Source: Prunella strophiata
Taxonomy: Eukaryota > Chordata > Aves > Passeriformes > Prunellidae
Direction of reading: 5' to 3'
Length of the DNA: 64,000 bases
Assembly (NCBI GenBank): GCA_036583965.1
Contig: JAZBQD010000019.1
Span: 20,959,085-21,023,084, forward strand
In this document: piece by piece, positions 11,741-23,981 of the stretch
How positions within the stretch are numbered: position 1 is the first letter of the stretch
Layout: each line of letters opens with the position of its first letter
The notes under the pieces: model-generated
Told to the model about the DNA's origin: nothing
The model's input: only the letters and a program-made list of their open reading frames with translations
Databases searched by the model: none
Position numbers and translations under genes: made by a program

Positions 11741-14700
11741 CATTCTAACTGGCATGGAAACTTCGAGAAAAACAGCTTAATTGCAATATTTGCCTTGCCC
11801 ATTCTACAATTTCTCTAATTCTGCAGTTCTGATAGGCTACTCAGCTTGTCACCACCTCACATAAAGAATCAGACTTCCTCAAATGTAATGTGACTCAAGT
11901 TTAGCAAAAGTACTTAACAGCTTGGAGACTAGTTGTAAGAAAGTGTAAACCAAAGCTTCAAGACTCAAGCAAGACTGAGTTACCTTCCTGTTGAGATTAC
12001 TGGAAGACAAATAAGTGACTACAATAATGGAAATAATTATATTGTTTTGGTATTGTCTCCAGTACCAGCAAAAGTGAGAGAACTATGAAATTAAAAGCTT
12101 CAGACTTCCTATTTTGTTGTATAAAAAAGGTAAAAAAATCCCTTCATCATCTCCAAGCACCACAACCCTACATAACAAATATGCCAAGAAAGCTAGATTT
12201 AACTGTTATTTCTCTGTATTCATGGGATAAATGTCATTCTGCACAACTGTTATTTCTTTTTATTTCTAGTTTCATTCACCATTAAATCTCCAATCCTGAT
12301 CCACGAGATGCAAATCCTAGAGACAAATGACAAAATAGGAGCCAAACAATTGGTAAAGAATCAGCTGTAAAACTAGCTCTCTTTAAACTTTTAAGAGCAC
12401 AGAGAAGTGTCTAAAACTCTTATATCAGTACTTACAGGTCTTTTGTTTGTTCAATTTTCCTTTACAACCTGAGCTCATTGTGGTTGTGTCAGACATCTCT
12501 CTCCTTCTTTGCAACTCTTCTTTCATTTTGTCACAGTTGCAGTGGGCATCTGCATTTTTCTTACCTTTGCCATATCTACATTACATTTTAAAAGGGTTCA
12601 GGCTGCAAAGACAGCTGATTCCTTGGCAAAACCTTGTCCATTGCTCACTTTCTCTTCAGGAATAGTGCCTTTCAATAGTATTTTGAACAAATTATAAACC
12701 ATATAAATTACTTAATCCATGAGAAAAAAAAAAAATGGATCAAGGCAGCTAGATAGTAGTTGTAGTTGATAGTTTTTTCTTTAAAGCAGATTTTTAAATT
12801 CTCTTCAGGACAGCATGAAAACAGATGGGAACTGTATTTCCTAGTCAAGTGCTGACAACTCCTGAGTGTTCTAAGACATGCTTATTGAAAATGCAGGGAG
12901 CAGAACATGCCATGAAATCTAACTCCTGCTCCTGAGATACAGGATCTCATTCCAAAGAGGCAGACATCAAGCTGTCCTTGCCTATTTGACACTTGGTTTT
13001 TGTTTGGTTTCCTCCACTCCCTTCTTCCTTTCACATTTGTGAATACAATGTTATCAACTTCCAGTTTACAAACACTGAAATAACAAGAATATCCCAATTG
13101 TCTATGTTCATGACTCAATCCCTTCTACTGGCTTAAGTGAGAACAGTCCTGTCTTATGTAGTGCACAGCTTAAAAACTGAGCAAAATTTCCTCTTGATCA
13201 GAGGCTGACATCTTTGGATAGCATGTCAAGCATGCTTTCATGAAAGCATCAGAGAAATTCTGAGGGACACTACAAAACAATATGGTAACATGGTGATGAC
13301 TGCACATTACTAAGATGATCTTTATTGTATGCTGATTGGGTCTTTCCACACATTAAAGTAACACACTAATTCAACTTCATAGCAGCAAGTTTGCAAACTT
13401 CTGAAATAAAGAGTTGATACTAATATCCAAAGTTAAAAACATTCAGAGGTGCACTGCATTTCCAGCAGTGTACATCCAGTCTCAGCATACACTGCTAAGT
13501 ATAAAATCATTATAAACTTCTTGCAACACTAAACACAGCTTCTAATCCCATCCCAATTCATCCAGCTTGCAGTGTGATGGATGGGACCCACTGAGGAGCA
13601 GTTGTTTCACAGCACAGTGATGGGCCCAACGTTTGCACAAGCAAATGTCACCTAGAGGTTTCTATGACTTGGCTAGATAAATCAGAGTGGATCTGTTTCA
13701 GTGTTGGAGACAATCCTGACCTGACTTGGTTTGACTCAAGTCTTCCACAGACCTTTCCATCCACAGTTTCAACTACTCTATTTCATTATTTCTTTTGAGT
13801 TCAAAAGATTCTATAACCCATTATAACTAGAAACAATTTTATCATACCAAAGTAGGCTTCGTTTTTTGACTAATTGCTGCATCCCACCAAAACATCGCAA
13901 TACTACAGCAGATTTATGGCAGGAGTCCAGCCTTAGACAGAAGTGAAACAGTATTTTTAGGAGTATTTTGCTTACTGCAAATACGTTGTTCTGTGCCTGT
14001 GGATAAGAACATCTTTTCATAGGCTTAAATAGTTTGGACCTCTGTTCATTTTACTGTTTAAAATAATAATTCTCTTATGGCACAATACAATGGCATGTTA
14101 TGTACAATATTTTATTGGAAGGAAAGAAGATTATACACTTGGAGTCAAAGTAATCACTGCAATGCCACAGTGGTTGCCCACGGAAAACTAGGAAAATACT
14201 GACCAGTCTCAGCGCTGGTTAGCTCTGCAGAGAAGCTGTTAGCATTATTTGTGACAGTAATGTCACAAAGACCAAGCAGAAGATCTAAGCTTCCTCCTTG
14301 GTCATTACCAATATCTGCCAATTTATCACACCCCATTCCAAACTGATTGTCACCTCTTCTTCTCTTTACATAATGGCAGGGATGGGATACTTCACACTTC
14401 ATTTAAAGTTCTAGGACAAACACACACATCATGCAGGACATGGTCCTTTTTAGGATTTAGCCCCGGACAGAATGATTCAGATGCAGCAACACAGATGCAG
14501 GTAGAGCCACAGGATGCACTGCTAGAGACTTCAATAATGAAATCCCACCAATGCATCATAGAAATTCTATGCAACATCAGTGCAACATGATCAACCGTTG
14601 CTATTTAATATAACATTTCACTGGAGAAAAGAGAAGCAATTAGACTGTTGAAAATTGTGTTAACATCTCTCATAATTCAATATTGACCATCACCAGCACG

Positions 14701-15056
14701 ACAATATGTGGTAAGACTAATGACTAATTTTGTGTGCAATTCCTGTAATAAGGCAGGAAAGAAACAAAAAGTGATTGGAGGGGAAAGTGTTGTGGGATTA
14801 TTTGATGAAACAAAACAGTGTTTCACCAGTTTGACTAGCTATATCTGTCCTTTATTCCTACCAAAAAATAGTTCTAGTTTGGGTAAAATACCATAGGCAT
14901 ATTTCACAGACAATATAATTAATTGCTCTAATATCAACATATTTTGAGAATGAAAAAAACATATTCTAGCAGTTATTCCAGCAAAGCTCTCAGGAAAGGG
15001 ATTTTGGACATTACAAAATGCATGATGATGTGTTATGAAATTGAGTTGTGAGGGCT

Positions 15057-15078
15057 AAAAAAAAAAAAAAAAAAAAAA
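15057..15078. repeat. poly-A tract, 22 bases
   Basis: Uninterrupted run of A. No retrogene body is recognised upstream. Confidence 0.9.
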
Positions 15079-16107
15079 GCAAGCATAGTTGAGATATTTG
15101 CAGTCTCTAGCTTCAAATTATACACCCTTTATACAGCATCCTAATTAAGTGACACCAAACAAAAAGCCTTGACCTGGACACTGCATCAATAAATATACAG
15201 AATCTGAATAATACAAGTGCCAACAGGAACAACAGAACAACCTAAGCTGACAATAATATTCACAAGGAACATAAAGCCTTTTAAGCAGCAATGCCTAGAT
15301 GCAATAGTAGTTTCAAAGTACTCACCCTGTAAATCACAAAGATTCTTGATACTGAAAGGTTTTGAAACAGCATATGTAGTTCCACAAGCAGTGGAACTTC
15401 CATTTAAGTATTTTAAAATAAAGGTAAGCAAAAGACAAGTAGAGTAAAAACCCCTCTAAATAATGAATTTCTTTTGCAAGACAAAGATGAATAATCTAAG
15501 AGTGATTTCTAGAGAAACTAGAAAACAACAGAATAAACATTTTGCTTAAGATTTGCCCAAAATGTTTGTGGCAGTTTTGGACATAAGGATGACTAAAGGA
15601 AGGATTGAGGTCCCTAGTGAAGGCAAGATACTCAGACAGAGAAACACATCTATGAAAGGCTACCTATGGCCACCCTGTCCTTTAAAACTTTCTAAACATC
15701 TCTGCATTACTTGGTCTTTCTGTTTACACTCATAAATAAATGAGCAGCAGTCCTTCTGCAGCCAAATCTTGTACACACACTTACTTACTGTGGCTTGTGT
15801 TGGAGCAAAATATTTACCCCGAACAGCTTCAATGCATTTCTTTCACCTGAAATAAATATAAGCAACTTGGAAAGCTGAAAGTTTGAAAGTTGCAAACAGG
15901 ATTCATTTAGAGACATAAACCAAATAGTGCTATCAGATTATGTGCCTCAGTATGCAAAGCATATAAGAATGCCATTAAAACTGGCTGTAGGTCAGCTAAC
16001 TTGTGATTTTGTAAATACCATAGACATAGCCAAGGGACAACGAAGCATGGGAGGGCACACACAGATGTGAAGTGTTTTAAAAGATCTGTTCATACCTACT
16101 GTCTCCA

Positions 16108-16180
16108 GAAAAAAAAACAAAAAACAAACAAAAAAAAAAAAAAAAACCAAAAAAACAAAAAACCAAAAACACCAAAACAC
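16108..16180. repeat. A-rich AAAAAC/ACCAAA low-complexity block
   Basis: Long A runs broken by C or CC. The reverse-strand open frame here (Phe/Leu-rich) results from this composition. Confidence 0.9.
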
Positions 16181-16548
16181 CATTAGGGCCTTTTCTGGAA
16201 GATTTCTTTTTCAAACAACAATTAAAAGTAACTTCTTGTAGTATTTCTGTTGATGGGCAGTGTTGGACGCATGTTACTACAAAAATACTTATCTTGCTCC
16301 CAGGAAAGGTGCACAAAAGTGTAAAAGTGTTAGAAAATTTAACCCTGGTGGGACAGCTATATTGATTTGTTGCAATAATTACAGTCACAGTTCCTATTTC
16401 ATTACTTGAAGGCCACTCTGTTCTGAGAAAGGTGCAAGAAGAGAACAAACAGTTATCCCTCCCTTGGGAATGCCAGTTTCTAACTAGTCTCTAGATTTTT
16501 AATGAAGTAACCTTTTCTTATGGTCATCTCAGACCTTGGAATAAGAGT

Positions 16549-16627
16549 AAATAACTAACTAGGAAAATAAATAACTAACATAAAAAAATAATAACTAACT
16601 AGGAACATAAATAACTAACTAGGAAAG
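16549..16627. repeat. four-unit minisatellite, about 20 bp per unit
   Basis: Four imperfect units with the core AATAACTAACTAGGAA, starting at 16549, 16569, 16590 and 16609. The second unit is diverged (AACATAAAAAAAT). The sequence is AT-rich and TAACTAAC-like, with no coding potential. Confidence 0.88.
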
Positions 16628-17314
16628 CTAATCCAAAAAATGGTAACATTTGTGGTGACCATTTTCTAAACATACTGCATACATTCTGTTGCTGGCCTCA
16701 GCCCATTTTGTTCTCCTGCATGCACTACACACAGCCAGCCCCTGAAGGAGTTCAGTGTCACTAACAATATAACAAAAGCTAGTAAAGGGAACTGGGAATC
16801 AGGAATACATTAAACACCACAGACTCTTCATCCTTAATTGGGGCTTTGTATCATTCTCACAGATAAGATGGACAGACAGACAGAAGATCTGTGATCATTC
16901 TCATAGATATGTTGATACTGACTTAAAAAGTCTAGGAGTTGGGACTGTTACTGTGCTATGGAATTGGCATTACCTGGACTTGAATGGATCATAGTAATGA
17001 TAATGGAGCTCACTGAAGCCTCACAGGTGACTTTGTCAAACGTCATTTACTCTACTGATTTTCTGTTTCTGTTTAATACTTCTTTAGGTGGGCTTTGTTA
17101 TGTCCACAAAAGTTTAAAATTGTTGGCCTTCACCCAGCTGGTGACTCCCAAATTCTCAGAGCTTTCCTGTTCTTATGTACTAAGAACAAAAGAATGCAAG
17201 TGTTGATTTCAATGCTTTTGTTTCAGGAATAAGCTCTTTCTGGGATGTCTGTGTACATTTTTGTGGTTTAGTGATTAAATAACATTTACTGACAAAAGTT
17301 TAATAGAAGTGTAG

Positions 17315-17475
17315 CGATGCCTTGTATTTACAGATCATCTTTTGTTAAACATCTGAAAGCACTCTATGAATACTCATGACATGAGCCTCTTATTTGGATT
17401 TTGAAGGAGGCAACAGGTCTATTTTGCAGAAAGGAAACTACAGCACAGTAAAAGAAGAAAAGAAAGACCTTTCCA
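17315..17475 (+). repeat. ancient L3/MIR-like repeat remnant
   Basis: The order of pieces matches the tail shared by old amniote L3/CR1-type LINEs and MIR-class SINEs. First comes a TTGTATTTACAG...CATC block, then CTGAAAGCACTCTATGAA (compare CAAAGCACTTTACAAA). Next is TCTATTTTGCAGAAAGGAAACT followed by CAGCACAG (compare CATTTTACAGATGAGGAAACTGAGGCACAG), then a degraded CCTTTCCAGGCAA. Divergence is high and the family assignment rests on pattern memory. Confidence 0.45.
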
Positions 17476-18044
17476 GGCAATATGTTCAAAACTATAAACA
17501 GATCTTATAATACTAAATCTTGTGTTTAATTACCAGCCCACTTTTCACTTATACATCAAATAGTTACAATTCTGTGTCACCTCTTCTTAGAAAGGTTTCA
17601 TTGCAGTAATTCAACCAAGTAGCACTGAAGCATGATAACATCTCTTGCTTAACCTTTCCCTTCTCCCTGACTGCCACAGACTCATACATAATCTGCTGAT
17701 GTCCCTTTCTGCCTTTTGGCCTCCTACTGGACAAGCTGGTATAACCTGTGATTTTTAGTACATAGACTGACAAGAAAAAATGGGAGGGATCAAATATACA
17801 TTTAATTAGCCTTCAACACGACTGCTTCATGGAGAGCAAGGAAGTTCAGAAACATCAAAAAGAAGCCTCAGTACAGATCCATATTCTTAATTTACTGCTG
17901 CCATTGACAGGAAGGCTGCTGTAGTGAGGGACTAGCCCTGCACTTATGGGTCAGAACAGAATGTCAGAAATTAGAAATGAGCAGATATAGACAGTCCATT
18001 ATTCCAAAAGACCAAGTCATATCATTTCCCCAGCTCATTGCTTT

Positions 18045-18250
18045 TTCACAGTTTTACATCTTAAAGCTTCCAATAACTTTACATCTCATATCACATCTCT
18101 CAAGAGCTACTCACATTTACAAATGGGAACCTAAAGCCAGAGAGCAGATATCTGCAACAGATACCCAGAAGAACATGCTGCAAAGCAGTGGCAAAGATCT
18201 GTTAGTTCAGGAATGTTTGTCCACACTCCTTGGACCTCACCCCATTTAAT
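18045..18250 (+). repeat. ancient L3/MIR-like repeat remnant
   Basis: It contains TTTTACATCTTAAAGC, then CATTTACAAATGGGAACC and an AAGCCAGAGAGCAG segment. Further on are CAAAGCAGTGGCAAAGATCTG and CACTCCTTGGACC. These appear in the same order as the 'scattered AAAGC...ACAAATGGGGAAACTGAGGC...AGTCAGTGGCAGAGC...CTCCCAGTCC' layout of old amniote L3-type elements. It lies 0.6 kb from a similar remnant at 17315-17475 in the same orientation, so the two may be parts of one old insertion or separate insertions. Confidence 0.42.
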
Positions 18251-19079
18251 CTCAGTGGATTCCTCAAGATGAAAAGAAGCAGAACTAATGCACTACACTA
18301 GGTTGCTGAAATAAACACTAAAAATGAGACTTTTAAGTGAAAACTCCAGCTTTTGATGAATACAAGTCTTATTTCTAAGCAGATGTAGAGAACAGATCAA
18401 CGCCAAAAACTTTTCTGTTTTAAGGTGCCTGTTTAGTCCCTGTAGCATATAAACCTGCCACTAATTACTTACTTTACTTCACATCAGAAGTAAATTTGCA
18501 GAATGACTACGACAGAGATTTACCTGTTTGCAGATGTAGGATTCACTGCTTAGAAATACCTTGGATAATTTTCAAACCACTTCTCCTCCTCTCCCTTAAT
18601 TTAGTCTTCATTCATTGCTCGCTTTTTCCCCCCTATTTTCCTTTTGTTTTCATTCCCTCACCACAACCACCTTGGTTTCGACTAGGTGGTGATGAGGGAG
18701 AGAATATGTCTCAGCATTTCAGCAAGACTATTTTTCTTCAGGTAACAAAATAGATATTTGCTAATTTCTCTCTTGAGTGGGTTTTGAAGATTTTCCAAGG
18801 CTCAAACAAGTATTTCTTAACTATATCTAGAGCATCCAACTATTAGAAAGATTTCAGGTTATAGTTCAGAACATTTTTATTACCCAAATTAGACAATTCT
18901 TCCATCAGCTGGCATGATCTGCCAGCAAGAACTCCAGAGCATGTTTCTCCTGCATACCCCTTGTTCCAAGGTTTGATGTAATAGCTGGCATCCTTTCCTT
19001 CTCTTTCATGCCTGGCAGCAATGGAAACAGTGCACACATGGCACCCTTCCCCCATCACAGCCCACCTGCACAGAACAAG

Positions 19080-19300
19080 GCTACTGCGGTGCACGCTGCG
19101 GGCACAAACACACCGAGACCAGCCCCAGCACACAGGGCCAGGGTGGGCACTGCTGCTCAGAAGGGGATTGTTGTTCTCAGAGCAATGTAAAAGCGAGCAG
19201 TCAAGCCAGCTGCTCCCTGAAGCATCCTCCAGGCCTCAGCTGCTTCCATGCACGCGCCCAGGACGCCGAATTCCGAACGCTGCTTGAGCACGAACGCGTC
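19080..19300. promoter_or_regulatory. small CpG-enriched, GC-rich patch
   Basis: CpG is rare across the window, but this patch has a cluster of them (CTGCGGTG, CACGCTGCGG, ACACCGAG, AAGCGAG, GCACGCGCCC, GACGCCG, TTCCGAACG, CACGAACGCG). GC content is clearly above its neighbours. It is too small and weak for a classical CpG-island promoter. It could be a distal regulatory element, a minor promoter, or a GC-rich old repeat. No TATA box or downstream open exon is recognised. Confidence 0.3.
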
Positions 19301-19971
19301 ACTGCTGTCTGTTCTATATTTTCCTGTCCTCAGCTTGCTGAAGCAAGGCAGGGCACTCAGGAAGCTGGCTGGATGTTTCCTACTGACTTCAGTTGGATCT
19401 GAATGGTGCCCCTGCTGAGTGGTATTGCAGTGACAGCCTTTGGAAGGGCAGTGACAGAACAGCTTTTAGCTGAGATGCTGAAACATCATGTATGACATGG
19501 GGGAACAAGCTGGGAGTGTGCAGGGAGCTGAAGCTCTGTGTCTGTCTGTGAGGACTGACACACAGTCTGAGTGATGTGCTACAGCAGCCAGGCTGCAAAA
19601 CACCTCACATATTTAAGCAATCAAGAAAGATTTATCTATTAAATAATCACTGCCACCCAAGGATATCTCTCAGAGAGGGTAAATACATCCTTACTGGCAG
19701 GCTCTAGACAGACTGATGCACCATGAAGACAGGAAATGCTTGCACAAGGCAAGGTTACTGTGTTGTTAGCCCAGACAGATAGAACTTCTCTAGTCTTAAC
19801 TAATGCAATAAAGACCAACTTGGAAGAGAGTGATCTAATTCAGTTTCTGTAAGGGATAATACAGTAGTCAGAGGAGCTTCTTTCTACCTGTAAAGGAAAT
19901 TATTTTACCTGCATGTATAATCCTTGTCCATAGCAACACTAGGTGCATCTGTCTTTACTGATTGATTTGTC

Positions 19972-19994
19972 TTTTTTTTTTTTTTTTTTTTTTT
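19972..19994. repeat. poly-T tract, 23 bases
   Basis: Uninterrupted T run with no associated element recognised. Confidence 0.9.
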
Positions 19995-20174
19995 AATCTT
20001 TTCAACCTTCTAATCCTGCTCTAGGCCCTCACAGGGCACTGGTATATGAGAACTTTTACTTGAGCTGTTATTACTCCCTCACAACTGGGCACTTTCCTCT
20101 CTTCCTTCCTGTCTGTTTCTTACTGTGCATCAGAAATATCAGAATCCACCTACCAGCTCTCCTGTATACTTTAC

Positions 20175-20197
20175 AAAAAAAAAAAAAAAAAAAAAAA
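20175..20197. repeat. poly-A tract, 23 bases
   Basis: Uninterrupted A run about 180 bp from the poly-T tract at 19972-19994. The intervening sequence is not recognised as a mobile element. Confidence 0.9.
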
Positions 20198-20997
20198 TTG
20201 CTGAAATTATTGATGACTGAAAAGAAGTCTTTAAAGTGGTGGTGTCATTTCACCTAGAACTACTCTCCTGCACCCTTGATAAGCCTCAGAGCCTGAAAAA
20301 CCAAAGAGTATTTATTTATTTACAAAGCTGTTATCTTTTTATCGCTATCAGCTTTGGCAAAACATGAAAACTGAGTTTTTAACCTTGCTGGTCAATTCCT
20401 CAGATATTTTCTTTCCTCAGACCAAAAAAGGTTGCAGGTAACTAATGTATTGAGAGAACACTGACTGTACTAGAAGTGAAAGAATGTACAAATAAATTCA
20501 AGTTATCTTTGTCAGGATGAGAAAAGTTTTCAAAAAGAACAGAGGCAGGACAGGATCAAGCAGCATTTACTGATACACGAGACAATGGATTCACAACTAT
20601 GGCATCTACATCACTATTTCCCACCAGCAGCTCAGCATTCTGCAGTAGCAACAAAATAACTTACACTTCAGTGGAATTTTAACCACAAACAAATTGACCA
20701 CTTTCTTTGTTCCTCTGAATAGGAAGGAATGAAGACTAAATCTCCCATAGGAATAGCTTGTATGCACAGAAAGTAATGTAAGTCATTTATCACTACTCTG
20801 ATGGTCTTTTCTAATGAATGTCCTCCAGCTACTGAAAAATAACATAATCATGTAACACACATTTTTGCTACCTGAGTGAAAATGCCACTGACATCTTCTT
20901 TTTACTTAACTAGAGAATACAGAACAATGAAGGTTAAACCACGTAGTACCATCTCTGGAGTGAAGCAGATTTATTCATACAAAATCCTCCCCCTCGC

Positions 20998-21066
20998 AAA
21001 AAAAAACCAAACCAAACCAAACCAACCAAACAAACCAAACAAAAACAAGACAAAAAAAACCCCCCA
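20998..21066. repeat. AACCA-type simple repeat with poly-C end
   Basis: A run of AACCAAACCAAACC-like pentamers passing into AAAAACAAGAC and then A8C7. The apparent Lys/Pro/Asn-rich open frame here is a composition artefact. Confidence 0.9.
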
Positions 21067-22959
21067 CCACTGGAGCGAAATTGCTGAAATAAAAAAAAAA
21101 AAATATTAGATGACTAGAAGTAAAAGTATTGAAACTTCTAGTCTCTGGCTTACCAGTTCCAATCTGATCTATGTTAAAAGAGGCTGAAAGCCACCATTAT
21201 CAGATGTTAGGAGGACTGCATGAAATCAGCACATGGAATTTAGTTCAGGTGGCAGACAGGTCCATCTTACAAAAGCAGTGAAGGAAACAATAATTGCTTT
21301 CCCTTGCTTTTGACAATTTCACTGTAAAAAAGCCCAACCCACTGACACTGACTGCCTCACAGATGCCCAAGAAGCCACTCAATCAGGTACAGCAAGTGCA
21401 GGGATACAGGGACTTTTCCATCGATCACACTTGTGACATAATTGCTAATCAACTTAACAGAAATCATTATTATCCTTTTCACAGTTGTCATTAGCACTAA
21501 ATTCAGTAAAAATACTAAGCAAGTGTATAACATCAAACCAAAAGAACAAATACCTAGAAAAAACCAACCAAGCAAACCCACAAATCAAAAATACCAACTC
21601 AAACCAAAATACCAACATCTCTTCAAACTTTTCCATTAATATTGTCTCTAAAAAACCCACTGGCATTTGATAATGATCTATGAACATGGAAAAAGTACCA
21701 GTTAGTAATTATTTCTGAGAAAGGATCATATGGTTTGGTTTCTGCTATTTGACTATTACTTCATTAATTATTTGTGTGCAAGTTTAGTTCAGAACTGCAT
21801 ATTCACATGCCTTGCAGCTTGAAGATGTTGATTGCTGCTGCAATCCCCCACTTCCTGGCTGTATTGAGCAATGAAGCTGTCCAGCTGTTCTGTGGTGCTG
21901 TAATAGTGATTCAGTAAGGAGGTGATGGCATCAGATTTGATTTGTTAGTTTGTATTGTGGTTTCTAGAAGCCATGAATCCTTCTCATTAAATAACCATCA
22001 ATCGTGTTGGAGATGATTAACTTCTGAAGTCAGAATTAAATCAGCATTGAATCTGCACTGCTATTAGTACAGTTAATTTTCTGTTTGATGGCTGATATGC
22101 CAGGTGTCCATTGTTCAATGTAACTTGAAAAGTGAAAAAAATAATTGCGTGCACATGCTCTTCTTATTTCAATAATATACTGAATTCAATTTCAAAGAGT
22201 GGGTGAGAGCAGTGGGAGTTATAATGGTATTGACCTTCCCCTCTGTGGAGGATGCTAATGCTGCAAAACAATCAATATACTAAGAAGACAACCAAAAAAA
22301 TGAGGCCACATTTTTGCTTTTCCTCCTTTAAGATTTTTATACTGATGATGTGCCAGGAAACTCATTTTATATTAGACCAGTAATTCTTTCTATACAAAGA
22401 AGTGTTATATTAGCAGCTGACAATCCATTGGAGCCAAGAGAGCCTTCTTAAGAAGGAAGTGAAATGAGAGAGATTGCAGAATGGAAAATTTGACTTTTTT
22501 CTTGCATAAAATAAAATTCCCAAAACAATAGTTCCTTGTCACAAAAAAATAACCAGATCAAACAGCAATTCTCTCCATCTTCCATTGAAACCACAGTTAG
22601 AAACATATAGGCTGCTTCTAAAGGAGGAAAAAAAAACCCCACCAGCTTGCCAGCTGAGCATTCTTTTTTCTGCTGTTTTCCAGTTTTTTTCCAGTGTTTT
22701 CTGGACAGAGTACAAGGTTTATCCTTTTGTTCATTAGGCAACAAGGTCTCTGCTGCACATCGAGTAAGAGCCAAAGTATTCATAGTCAGGATTTAGAAAA
22801 TCAGCTTTTGCATGAGAACAGGGGATGGCAACTTTATCACAGACTGTACTTCTAAGAAAAATACTAAAGAAGCTGGACTTTGGTTAATGCTTCAGTGCTG
22901 GACACAGCTCTCTTGTAGTGCCTAACCTCAGGCCACTTGTCTTTTATCCCTCTGCCCAG

Positions 22960-23065
22960 AGAGTGCAAAACAGGTTGAAAGACAGAACTGGCAGAGGTGT
23001 GAGCAAGAGCGCTGAGGAAGGGGTCGTGTCACCGGCGTGCACCTTCACAGCAGCAGCCTGTGCAG
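22960..23065 (+). other. candidate internal exon, 106 bp
   Basis: Seen: a pyrimidine-rich acceptor (CTTTTATCCCTCTGCCCAG, ending at 22959) is followed by 106 bp that stay open in one frame (start RVQNRLKDRTGRGVSK). It ends at TGTGCAG|GTATGAGA, a good donor starting at 23066. The segment is GC-richer than its surroundings and carries a cluster of CpG (GAGCGCTG, GTCGTG, CACCGGCGTG), unusual for this window. The other two frames contain stops. The peptide is not recognised, so a non-coding RNA exon is as likely as a coding one, and chance remains possible because 106 bp open in one of three frames is not rare. Confidence 0.28.
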
Positions 23066-23954
23066 GTATGAGAACAGCCTGCCCAGATGTCTGACCCCTG
23101 GATGGGTGTCACCCACTGAGAGACAGCCTTGTCCTTCTGCCAACAACCATCAGAAAGCTAAGTAAATCTGACCTATCTGCAACATGGAATTGCCATTAGA
23201 AGGGAAATGGACATCTTATAAAGGCCCATTAGCCTTCCTGGGATTTATAGATACTGTTGTTCTACAAAAGAATAATTAAAAAGGTAAAAATACTTGTAGA
23301 ATACACCCATAGGAGGAATTTGATAGGGCAGCAAGCACTAGTGCAAGCCATTAAATTCAGTTTTGGTAGGTGTGTTTTTGTCATGACTGGTCCTTTATTA
23401 AATCATTATTTAATCATTTAGAACTTACAAGCTATACATGTCTTTGCGTACGTAACCACACAATTGTTTTAGCTACTCCTTCCTCCTACTTGTTAAATTT
23501 ATCAGACTGGGCACTGGTAAACTGTCTGGACTAAGTCTTACTTAACAAGGCAATTAACCCAACAATTAGTATATATACAGGCTCTGTCCCCTCAACATCT
23601 TCTAAAAGCCAAAATCAGATTAAATACTTTTCATGAAAGCAAAACCAGTCATAGAGAGCCATACAGCAAGTGAACCTACTGAACTAAATAAATGGAAGTA
23701 CTTCTCAAAACCAGTTTGGCATCCACACATCAAATATTCAATAGCATTTACTTGATCTTTATTATAGCCTTCTGCCATGCCATTGTTATTTTACTGTATA
23801 GTTGTAGGCACCTCATTTTCATTATCAGGGACTCAATTAAGAGTCAGCAATTTGATGCTTAATGACTTGTTAACCCTGAGTAAATATATTAGAATAAATT
23901 CAAATTGAATTGCATTTGGCTTGTCTTTTTTGTTTAGTTTTAGTTTTGTTTTGG

Positions 23955-23981
23955 TTTTTTTTTTTTTTTTTTTTTTTTTTT
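23955..23981. repeat. poly-T tract, 27 bases
   Basis: Preceded by a T/G-rich stretch from about 23921 (TTTTTTGTTTAGTTTTAG). Simple repeat. Confidence 0.9.

Larger units (their letters stand above)
11741..17314. other. unique DNA, no gene recognised
   Basis: No supported exon, RNA gene or complete repeat. It holds a 22-base poly-A tract (15057-15078), an A-rich low-complexity block (16108-16180), a minisatellite (16549-16627) and a short perfect hairpin at 15378-15398. Open frames on both strands at 15186-15447 overlap each other. Each has a donor-like site, but neither translation is recognisable. Confidence 0.5.
17476..22949. other. unique DNA, no gene recognised
   Basis: Apart from the ancient repeat at 18045-18250 and the simple repeats listed separately, nothing assignable. 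It contains a small CpG-enriched stretch (about 19080-19300) and a stretch at 21930-22140 with the look of a regulatory block. Confidence 0.5.

Noticed and set aside
11005..11818. Open frames with PQGSVLG and LGEEWLE motifs as a host gene
   Set aside because: They are fragments of the CR1 reverse transcriptase, broken by frameshifts and lacking the catalytic residues.
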